This document shows positions 1 to 5,261 of a DNA stretch of 5,316 nucleotides, one piece after another (within the stretch, counting starts at the first letter, position 1; the number at the start of each line of letters is the position of its first letter). Both the position numbers and the translations under genes were made by a program. The stretch covers positions 1-5,316 of the forward strand of contig PHDR01000213.1 of assembly GCA_002841035.1 (NCBI GenBank), in the 5' to 3' direction. The notes below the pieces were generated by a model that was not told the origin of the DNA, searched no databases, and saw only the letters and a program-made list of their open reading frames with translations. This DNA is from Bacteroidetes bacterium HGW-Bacteroidetes-12 (GTDB lineage: Bacteria > Bacteroidota > Bacteroidia > Flavobacteriales_E > Vicingaceae).

Positions 1-4
1 TGTT

Positions 5-24
5 ACCCCTTTGGGGTTGTTTTT
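5..24 (+). terminator. Candidate Rho-independent terminator of an upstream gene
   Basis: ACCCC (5-9) pairs perfectly with GGGGT (13-17) around a TTT loop and is followed by TGTTTTTGT. On the + strand this is a short, GC-rich hairpin with a T-rich tail. The opposite strand has no T-tail, so it would serve a + strand gene ending just left of the window. The stem is only 5 bp and the gene it would serve is not visible, so the call is tentative. Confidence 0.4.
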
Positions 25-335
25 GTATAAAAAAAAGAACACAAATTTTACATAGATGCAAACTTTTTTCCATAAAAGTAAACATTTCTTTGCATTTAGC
101 ATTCTTTATTTCCAACATAAGTAATTAACAATTAGGTTGTTAATATTTTTTCAGCAGACCCTACCTTAAGTTTTCCAACTTTAGAGAGGCTATACTTAAT
201 TTCTTTGAAAACAAAATTTGGATGGATGTAGGGTTTAATAATATCTTAACCGATAATATTCAAATCATCCAACCTGATTTTTCGGCTTCCTATTTGGAAT
301 GAGTGTAGTATACAGACGAATAAAAACTTAAAAGG
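25..335. other. Gene-free stretch upstream of mutL
   Basis: No intact gene is visible over about 310 bases. It holds several inverted repeats: ATGCAAA (56-62) with TTTGCAT (89-95), enclosing ACTTTT (62-67) with AAAAGT (74-79); the terminator-like hairpin at 124-151; and TTGGATG (218-224) with CATCCAA (266-272). On the minus strand the frame ending with the stop at 132-134 reads like a protein C-terminus for about 37 codons, up to an in-frame TAA at 246-248, and stays plausible for about another 17 codons beyond it. It could be the remains of a gene, but I cannot identify it. No tRNA or other recognisable RNA gene was seen. Confidence 0.6.
124..151 (+). terminator. AT-rich terminator-like hairpin
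   Basis: ATTAACAA (124-131) pairs perfectly with TTGTTAAT (137-144) around a TTAGG loop, followed by A and six T residues (146-151). The shape fits an intrinsic terminator for + strand transcription, but the stem has only one G-C pair and would be weak. It lies about 100 bases after the edge hairpin, so it could be a second-chance terminator for the same upstream transcript or the end of a short non-coding RNA. Neither is shown. Confidence 0.35.
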
Positions 336-364
336 TTGCACCTTTATTTCTCAATAGTTCTTAG

Positions 365-372
365 TAAATTTG
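365..372 (+). promoter_or_regulatory. mutL promoter -7 box (TAAATTTG)
   Basis: TAAATTTG matches the Bacteroidota sigma-A -7 consensus TAnnTTTG exactly and lies 23 bases before the mutL ATG. Transcription would begin near 377-381, giving a leader of about 15-20 bases. A proper -33 TTG is missing at the usual spacing; the nearest TTG (336-338) is about 26 bases upstream, and TTTA occurs near the expected place. A perfect dyad, AAAGGT-TGC-ACCTTT (331-345), occupies that -33 area and could be an operator or coincidence. The box supports starting mutL at 396 and not at the upstream TTG. Confidence 0.6.
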
Positions 373-379
373 CTTTCTT

Positions 380-395
380 AAAAAAAAAATTTTTA
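380..395 (+). promoter_or_regulatory. A10-T5 leader before the mutL start
   Basis: Ten A residues (380-389) followed by five T residues (390-394) fill the predicted mutL leader up to the ATG. There is no Shine-Dalgarno motif. Starts of this phylum commonly depend on A-rich, unstructured leaders, so the tract may act as the ribosome entry sequence. A ten-base homopolymer is also prone to slippage, so leader length could vary between cells. Confidence 0.4.
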
Positions 396-2261
396 ATGGC
401 AGATATTATAAAACTTTTACCCGATGCTGTAGCCAACCAAATTGCGGCTGGTGAAGTGGTGCAACGCCCTGCTTCGGCTGTAAAAGAATTGTTAGAAAAT
501 GCCATAGATGCTGGTGCAACTTCCATTTCACTTTCTATAAAAGATGCCGGAAAAACCTTAATTCAGGTTATTGATAACGGACAAGGAATGTCGGAAACTG
601 ATGCCCGACTGAGTTTTGAACGCCACGCAACATCAAAAATTAAAACTGCCGATGATTTATTTAACCTCCACACCAAAGGGTTTAGAGGCGAAGCATTGGC
701 TTCAATTGCAGCCATTGCTCATGTGGAGCTAAAAACAAAAAAAGAAAATGCCGATTTAGGCTCAAAAATTATTATTGAAGGAAGCGAAATTAAAGAGCAA
801 GAAGCTTGTAGCTGTGCTAAAGGAACCACCTTTTCTATCAAAAATCTATTTTACAATGTCCCTGCTCGTAGAAATTTTTTGAAATCGAACAGCGTAGAAT
901 CAAAACACATCATAGATGAGTTTTTAAGGGTTGCTCTCATTCACCACGATATTGCCTTTAGTATGTATAATGATGGAAACGAAGTTTTCAATCTCAATTC
1001 AGGAAGTTTTCGTCAGCGAATTGTCGCTATTTTTGGTGATAAATACAACACAAAATTAGTTCCTGTTACCGAACAAACCGACATTGTAACTATTGAAGGT
1101 TTTGTTACTAAACCCGAATTTGCCAAGAAAACCAGAGGAGAGCAATATTTCTTTGTAAACAACCGATTTATAAAAAATGCCTACCTCAACCATGCCGTGC
1201 AAAATGCGTTCGACCAACTGCTTAATAAAGAACAATTTCCTTCCTATTTTTTAAACCTTACGGTAGATCCTTCTAAGATAGACATTAACATTCATCCCAC
1301 AAAAACCGAAATTAAATTTGAAGATGAACGCTCTATTTATGCCATAATTAGAACGGCTGTGAAACAAGCTTTAGGAAAATTCAACATTTCGCCAACACTC
1401 GATTTTGAACAAGAAAAAAGTTTTGATATTCCATTGTCTAAATACAAAGAAGAAGTTAAAATTCCAACCATTCGAGTAAATCCAAACTTTAATCCTTTTG
1501 AAAAGGAAAAACAAACTTTTTCTCCCTCACAAAAAACCATTAATAAAAATGCTACCAATTGGGAAAATTTATATGATAACTTTGAGGAAAACACTACTGC
1601 TATTATTGACGCTCAACTAAATACTACCGAAAACGAACATACCGAAAAAACAGAACAACTTTTTGCTGCTAATTGGGATGATGAAACAGAGGTAAAAACT
1701 AAAACAGTAATACAAATTCATCAAAAATTTATACTTACTCAACTTAATAACAACCACCTATTTATAGACCAACAACGGGCACATGAAAGGATTTTGTTTG
1801 AAAAATTTTTAACCCATTTAGAAAACGGAAACGGACATTCGCAACAATTACTTTTTCCTGAAACAATTGAGCTTAGTAATTCTGATGCTGAATTAATTAG
1901 AGAAATTGAACCCGACATCAAAAAATTAGGGTTTAATTTTAATGCTATCGGACGAACGGCCTTTATAATCAATGGAGTTCCTGTTGAATTATCCAACCAA
2001 CCTATTCAGCATAGTTTTGAAAATTTATTGGAACAATTTAAACATCACCAATCCGAACTTAAATTGGCTCAAAAAGAACGCATTGCATTAGCTATGGCTA
2101 AAAGTGCAGGCATAAAATCGGGGCAGATGCTTACGCAAGAAGAAATGCTACATTTGGTAGAACAACTTTTTGCCTGTCAAATGCCTTACAGTTTGCCCAA
2201 CGGAAAACCAACCATTATTTCTTTAGACATCGAAAACTTGAACCAACAATTTAATTATTAA
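396..2261 (+). CDS. mutL: DNA mismatch repair protein MutL
   Basis: MutL is the ATP-driven matchmaker that couples mismatch recognition by MutS to strand incision and excision. The 621-residue protein has an intact GHKL ATPase: ANQIAAGEVVQRPAS (13-27), ELLENAIDAG (31-40, with E31 and N35 matching E. coli catalytic E29 and Mg-binding N33), DNGQG (60-64), GFRGEAL (95-101), GTTF (143-146) and NVPAR (154-158). A transducer domain follows, with FVNNRF (253-258) and the conserved Lys in NIHPTK (K303). Residues about 335-430 form a low-complexity polar linker, and 435-621 the dimerisation domain. That domain has DQQRAHERILFE (458-469) in place of the metal-binding DQHA(X)2E(X)4E motif, and SLPNGKP in place of CPHGRP, so endonuclease activity is doubtful. 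The start at 396 gives the canonical N-terminus (MADIIKLLPDAV); a TTG start at 336 would add 20 unrelated residues and include the promoter. The next gene begins one base after the stop. Confidence 0.97.
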   Translation: MADIIKLLPDAVANQIAAGEVVQRPASAVKELLENAIDAGATSISLSIKDAGKTLIQVIDNGQGMSETDARLSFERHATSKIKTADDLFNLHTKGFRGEALASIAAIAHVELKTKKENADLGSKIIIEGSEIKEQEACSCAKGTTFSIKNLFYNVPARRNFLKSNSVESKHIIDEFLRVALIHHDIAFSMYNDGNEVFNLNSGSFRQRIVAIFGDKYNTKLVPVTEQTDIVTIEGFVTKPEFAKKTRGEQYFFVNNRFIKNAYLNHAVQNAFDQLLNKEQFPSYFLNLTVDPSKIDINIHPTKTEIKFEDERSIYAIIRTAVKQALGKFNISPTLDFEQEKSFDIPLSKYKEEVKIPTIRVNPNFNPFEKEKQTFSPSQKTINKNATNWENLYDNFEENTTAIIDAQLNTTENEHTEKTEQLFAANWDDETEVKTKTVIQIHQKFILTQLNNNHLFIDQQRAHERILFEKFLTHLENGNGHSQQLLFPETIELSNSDAELIREIEPDIKKLGFNFNAIGRTAFIINGVPVELSNQPIQHSFENLLEQFKHHQSELKLAQKERIALAMAKSAGIKSGQMLTQEEMLHLVEQLFACQMPYSLPNGKPTIISLDIENLNQQFNY

Positions 2262-2262
2262 T

Positions 2263-3000
2263 ATGTTAGAAAATTTATTTAGAAATATACCTCCTGTAGT
2301 AAAAAATATACTCATCATTAATTTGTTAGTGTTTTTAGGTACTGAGTTTTTGGCTGGACAAGGCATTAATATTACGCAGTATTTAGCCCTACATTATTTT
2401 ACAAGCAACAATTTTTACCCGCATCAATTAGTTACCTATATGTTTATGCACGGAGGTATTTCGCATATTTTTTTTAATATGTTTGCCGTTTGGATGTTTG
2501 GAAAAGTATTAGAACAAGTTTGGGGAGCAAAACGATTTTTAATTTACTATATGGCAACTGGGGTTGGTGCAGGATTAATTCAATTACTGGTAGCTTACAT
2601 TCGGATTATCCCTCTGAATGAACTTGTTACGCCCGAACAAATGGATTATATTGTAACTAATGGTTACGAACTTTTGCAAACAAACAGAAATTACCCCGAC
2701 CCAGTTTCTGGGCAGCTAAATATACTAATCAATGTTAGCACTGTTGGAGCATCAGGAGCTGTTTTTGGTATTTTGTTGGCTTTTGGAATGTTGTTTCCAA
2801 ATACCGAATTAATGCTCCTCTTCCCTCCCATTCCAATTAAAGCAAAATGGTTTGTAACTATGTATGGTGTTTTTGAGCTTTATTCAGGTTTTGCAAACAA
2901 CCCCAACGACAATGTAGCTCATTTTGCACACCTTGGCGGAATGTTGTTTGGTTTTATTTTGATAAAGTATTGGAAAGCAGATAGAAATAAGTTTTACTAA
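2263..3000 (+). CDS. Rhomboid family intramembrane serine protease (first copy)
   Basis: A rhomboid protease that would cut transmembrane segments of membrane proteins within the inner membrane; the substrate is unknown. The 245-residue protein has six predicted membrane segments (about 14-31, 56-80, 91-115, 159-178, 183-208, 217-237) and the complete signature: HGGISHIFFN (63-72, H68 and N72 for the oxyanion side), GASG (162-165) with nucleophile S164, and AHFAHLGG (219-226) with catalytic H223. Both catalytic residues are present, so it should be active. Between segments 3 and 4 is an insertion of about 43 residues (116-158) that by rhomboid topology faces the periplasm just before the active-site helix. 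The ATG lies one base after the mutL stop with no separate promoter, so translational coupling to mutL is likely. An eight-T run (2468-2475) encodes part of the HxxxN motif. Confidence 0.93.
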   Translation: MLENLFRNIPPVVKNILIINLLVFLGTEFLAGQGINITQYLALHYFTSNNFYPHQLVTYMFMHGGISHIFFNMFAVWMFGKVLEQVWGAKRFLIYYMATGVGAGLIQLLVAYIRIIPLNELVTPEQMDYIVTNGYELLQTNRNYPDPVSGQLNILINVSTVGASGAVFGILLAFGMLFPNTELMLLFPPIPIKAKWFVTMYGVFELYSGFANNPNDNVAHFAHLGGMLFGFILIKYWKADRNKFY

Positions 3001-3010
3001 CTCTTTATGC

Positions 3011-3035
3011 TTTTTGATAAATTTTCAATCAAAAA
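3011..3035. repeat. Hairpin after the first rhomboid gene
   Basis: TTTTTGAT (3011-3018) pairs perfectly with ATCAAAAA (3028-3035) around a nine-base loop; C3010 and G3036 add a ninth pair. It begins ten bases after the stop codon. No T-tract follows directly; the eight-T run at 3049-3056 is 13 bases further on, so it is not a standard terminator. It may weaken read-through or protect the upstream mRNA 3' end. Confidence 0.4.
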
Positions 3036-3148
3036 GTGTCAGTTCGAGTTTTTTTTCTGCAAGAAAAAGTATCAAGAACAAGCTTTTTAATAATGAAAAT
3101 TTGTTTTCTCGATACATCCCAAAATACTGCGGGACACTCGAAAGGACA
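3036..3148. repeat. Nested imperfect palindrome, probable dispersed repeat of Bacteroidota
   Basis: The outer arms TGTCAGTTCGAGT (3037-3049) and ACTCGAAAGGACA (3136-3148) pair at 11 of 13 positions. The inner arms GTATCAAGAA (3069-3078) and TTCTCGATAC (3106-3115) pair at 9 of 10. Side hairpins lie between them: TTTTTCT-GCA-AGAAAAA (3052-3068) and TCCC/GGGA (3117-3120 with 3131-3134). From memory, motifs such as GTCAGTTCGAG and TTCTCGATAC recur between genes in many flavobacterial genomes as large hairpins; this would be a somewhat decayed copy. It separates the two rhomboid genes and may act as a transcription attenuator or mRNA stabiliser. Confidence 0.6.
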
Positions 3149-3190
3149 AATTTTCTATAAAATACACAACGAGTTTAGTTAAAAAAAAGT

Positions 3191-4081
3191 ATGAACATAA
3201 TAGAAGACATAAAACATCAATTTAAAACAGGAACAGCATTAATAAAGCTCATATTTATTAATGTAGCTGTTTTTGTGTTGGTGCATTTAATTGGATTGTT
3301 CATTTTCTTTTTCACAGGTAGTTCAGGAGCAAGTTTAGTGGTTAGTTGGTTAGCACTTCCTTCTGAATTAAGTCAATTAATATTCCAACCATGGACATTT
3401 ATATCTTATATGTTTCTGCATCAAGATTTAATGCATCTTTTGTTTAATATGTTGGTACTCTATTTTGGTGGTCAGATTTTTATGCAATTTTTAGATGAAA
3501 AAAAACTTGTTGCTACTTATCTGCTTGGTGGTTTTGCAGGAGGTATTTTTTATATTCTTGCTTTTAATCTCTTTCCTGCATTCAATCAATTAGCTCCTGT
3601 TTCCATTTTATTGGGTGCATCCGCTTCGGTTATAGCTGTTTTAATTGCCGCAGCTACCTATGTTCCTAATTTCACAGTTCGGTTGCTTTTTTTAGGAAAT
3701 GTTCGTTTAAAATACATTGCTATTTTCTATTTAGTATTAGACCTAATTAGCATACCTCAAAATAATGCAGGAGGACATATTTCTCACCTTGGAGGTGCTC
3801 TTTTCGGGTTTCTTTTTATAACTCAACTAAAAAAGGGAAAAGACATTACATTAGGTTTTAGCAAATGGTTAAACTATTTTAAACTTCTTTTTTCTTCAAA
3901 AAAAAATATGCGGGTAGTATATAAAAAACCAGGAAAAACAAAAACAGACGAAGAATACAACAAGCAAAAAATACTTCATCAAAAAAAAGTAGATGCCATT
4001 TTAGATAAAATAGCAAAATCAGGATACGACAGCTTATCTAAAGATGAAAAAGCATTTTTGTTTGATGCAAGTAAGAAATAA
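3191..4081 (+). CDS. Rhomboid family intramembrane serine protease with cytoplasmic C-terminal tail (second copy)
   Basis: A second rhomboid, 296 residues, distinct in sequence from its neighbour. Six membrane segments are predicted (about 17-40, 80-100, 106-128, 135-159, 164-187, 194-213). The signature is HQDLMHLLFN (77-86, with H82 and N86), GASA (142-145, nucleophile S144) and GGHISHLGG (194-202, catalytic H199). The residue after the serine is Ala, where most rhomboids have Gly in GxSG; Ser and His remain, so activity is plausible. Residues 214-296 form a Lys-rich tail, cytoplasmic by topology, ending in a compact, probably helical motif (AILDKIAKSGYDSLSKDEK, 269-287). I recall such a motif as a small C-terminal family (DUF6576) on Bacteroidota rhomboids. 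A nine-A run (3898-3906) lies at the core-tail junction. The start is ATG 3191 after an A8 leader with no Shine-Dalgarno; no clear promoter precedes it, so read-through from mutL is likely. Confidence 0.92.
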   Translation: MNIIEDIKHQFKTGTALIKLIFINVAVFVLVHLIGLFIFFFTGSSGASLVVSWLALPSELSQLIFQPWTFISYMFLHQDLMHLLFNMLVLYFGGQIFMQFLDEKKLVATYLLGGFAGGIFYILAFNLFPAFNQLAPVSILLGASASVIAVLIAAATYVPNFTVRLLFLGNVRLKYIAIFYLVLDLISIPQNNAGGHISHLGGALFGFLFITQLKKGKDITLGFSKWLNYFKLLFSSKKNMRVVYKKPGKTKTDEEYNKQKILHQKKVDAILDKIAKSGYDSLSKDEKAFLFDASKK

Positions 4082-4114
4082 AGTAAAATCTATAATTTGC
4101 TTCAATAAATAGGT

Positions 4115-4143
4115 GTAAAACAAATTTCCCTTTTACTATTTTT
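4115..4143 (+). terminator. Weak terminator candidate after the second rhomboid
   Basis: GTAAAA (4115-4120) pairs with TTTTAC (4131-4136) across a ten-base loop and is followed by TATTTTT. The stem is short and AT-rich with a wide loop, so it would be a poor intrinsic terminator. Its position between the rhomboid stop and the pyrD promoter is where one would be expected. An alternative left arm, AGTAAAA (4082-4088), can pair with TTTTACT (4131-4137). Confidence 0.25.
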
Positions 4144-4168
4144 CATCACTTACAACATTCATTTTTAG

Positions 4169-4176
4169 TAATTTTG
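4169..4176 (+). promoter_or_regulatory. pyrD promoter -7 box (TAATTTTG)
   Basis: TAATTTTG matches TAnnTTTG exactly and ends 19 bases before the pyrD ATG, implying a leader of only about 12-15 bases. No TTG is present at the usual -33 distance. An inverted repeat, CTTACAA (4149-4155) and TTGTAAG (4174-4180), spans the spacer, with its right arm overlapping the box and the start point; a repressor could bind there, but this is inference. A second small dyad, ACAAT-TT-ATTGT (4184-4195), fills the leader. Confidence 0.6.
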
Positions 4177-4195
4177 TAAGAAAACAATTTATTGT

Positions 4196-5227
4196 ATGTA
4201 CAAATTTTTTGTAAAGCCTTTGTTATTTGCTATGCAGCCCGAAAAGGCACATTATTTTGCTGTTGGTTGTTTAACATTTTTCACGAAAATACCTGGCGGA
4301 ACCTGGATTTTGAAGGCAATGTTTGATGTAACCGATAAAAAATTAGAACGAAAGTTGTTTGGGTTAACTTTTAAAAACCCTGTTGGATTGGCTGCTGGGT
4401 TTGACAAAGATGCTCGTTGGTTTAACCAATTAGCTAACTTAGGATTTGGGTTTATAGAAATAGGAACACTCACTCCAAAAGCACAAGTTGGCAACCCTAA
4501 ACCTCGTTTGTTTAGAATTGTTGAAGATGAGGGTTTAATTAACCGAATGGGATTTAACAATTTAGGTGCCGAAAATGCCATTCAACGCTTAAAAAACAGA
4601 AAAACAAACATCATTATTGGAGGTAACATTGGTAAAAACACAGCTACGGCAAACGATGATGCATTAGAAGATTACCTTTTTAATTTCAATACGTTGCACG
4701 ATTACGTTGATTATTTTGTGGTGAATGTAAGTTGCCCGAACGTGAAAGATCTAACCAAGCTACAAGACACACCGTTTCTATTAAATTTATTGGGCGAACT
4801 CAAAAAAATAAATACAACCAAAGCAAAACCAAAACCAATTTTATTAAAAATTGCTCCCGATTTAAACAATTCTCAATTAGACGAAATAATTGAAATTGTT
4901 GCTCAAACCAACATTGATGGGATTATTGCAACCAACACCACCACTTCACGTGAAGGATTGAAAACTGACAAAAATCGCATAGAAGAAATTGCCAACGGAG
5001 GATTAAGTGGAAAACCACTCAAAAATCGCTCAACCGAAGTAATTCGTTATTTAGCCACTAAATCTAACAAAGCCTTTCCTATTATTGGAGTTGGCGGAAT
5101 ACATTCTGCCGAAGATGCCCTTGAAAAACTAGAAGCAGGAGCAGATTTGATTCAACTATATACTGGTTTTATTTATGAAGGACCTGGTTTGATAAGGGCT
5201 ATTAATAAAAAAATTGTAAATTCATAA
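4196..5227 (+). CDS. pyrD: Dihydroorotate dehydrogenase (quinone), class 2
   Basis: Oxidises dihydroorotate to orotate, the fourth step of pyrimidine synthesis, passing electrons through FMN to membrane quinone on the cytoplasmic face of the inner membrane. The 343 residues match class 2 length (about 336 in E. coli). Residues 1-45 form the N-terminal helical part that marks class 2 and meets the membrane. Barrel motifs follow: AAGFDKDA (66-73), GTLTPKAQVGNPKPRLFR (90-107), NRMGFNN (116-122), NIGKN (144-148), NVSCPN (177-182), LLKIAPD (216-222), TNTTTSR (246-252), GGLSGKPL (268-275), GVGGI (298-302) and LYTGFIYEGP (321-330). The catalytic-base position in NVSCPN is C180; class 2 enzymes usually have Ser there (NISSPN) and class 1 enzymes Cys. 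ATG 4196 gives the usual class 2 N-terminus (MYKFFVKPLLFAMQPEKAHY). The gene has its own promoter. Confidence 0.96.
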   Translation: MYKFFVKPLLFAMQPEKAHYFAVGCLTFFTKIPGGTWILKAMFDVTDKKLERKLFGLTFKNPVGLAAGFDKDARWFNQLANLGFGFIEIGTLTPKAQVGNPKPRLFRIVEDEGLINRMGFNNLGAENAIQRLKNRKTNIIIGGNIGKNTATANDDALEDYLFNFNTLHDYVDYFVVNVSCPNVKDLTKLQDTPFLLNLLGELKKINTTKAKPKPILLKIAPDLNNSQLDEIIEIVAQTNIDGIIATNTTTSREGLKTDKNRIEEIANGGLSGKPLKNRSTEVIRYLATKSNKAFPIIGVGGIHSAEDALEKLEAGADLIQLYTGFIYEGPGLIRAINKKIVNS

Positions 5228-5250
5228 CAACAATCTTTTAAAATTTTTTA

Positions 5251-5258
5251 TACCTTTG
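5251..5258 (+). promoter_or_regulatory. Promoter -7 box (TACCTTTG) downstream of pyrD
   Basis: TACCTTTG is a perfect TAnnTTTG match 24 bases after the pyrD stop, placing the start of transcription near 5262-5267. No -33 TTG is found at normal spacing. It suggests that the next + strand gene is transcribed separately from pyrD. Confidence 0.55.
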
Positions 5259-5261
5259 TGT

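Noticed and set aside
1..30. Possible C-terminus of an upstream gene (CYPFGVVFV then TAA)
   Set aside because: Nine codons that coincide with a terminator-like hairpin; the hairpin explains the sequence better.
85..207. TTTCTTTG at 85-92 and 200-207 as promoter -7 boxes
   Set aside because: Each lacks the conserved A of TAnnTTTG and has no gene at a suitable distance; such matches are expected by chance in AT-rich DNA.
344..526. Minus-strand 60-codon open frame over the mutL start
   Set aside because: It is antisense to the conserved MutL N-terminus, crosses the mutL promoter and resembles no protein; it is a shadow frame.
1337..1594. Minus-strand 85-codon open frame over the MutL linker
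   Set aside because: Antisense to well-supported coding sequence, with no domain, start signal or promoter of its own.
1739..1996. Minus-strand 85-codon open frame over the MutL C-terminal domain
   Set aside because: Antisense shadow of a conserved domain, with no independent support.
3011..3148. CRISPR array or insertion sequence between the rhomboids
   Set aside because: There are no regularly spaced direct repeats and no transposase; the structure is a single nested palindrome.
4091..4099. TATAATTTG as an extra promoter before pyrD
   Set aside because: The spacing between TA and TTTG is three or one base, not two, and the perfect box at 4169-4176 lies closer to the gene.
4252..4581. Minus-strand 109-codon open frame inside pyrD
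   Set aside because: Antisense to conserved PyrD motifs; its length is explained by the codon pattern of the real gene.
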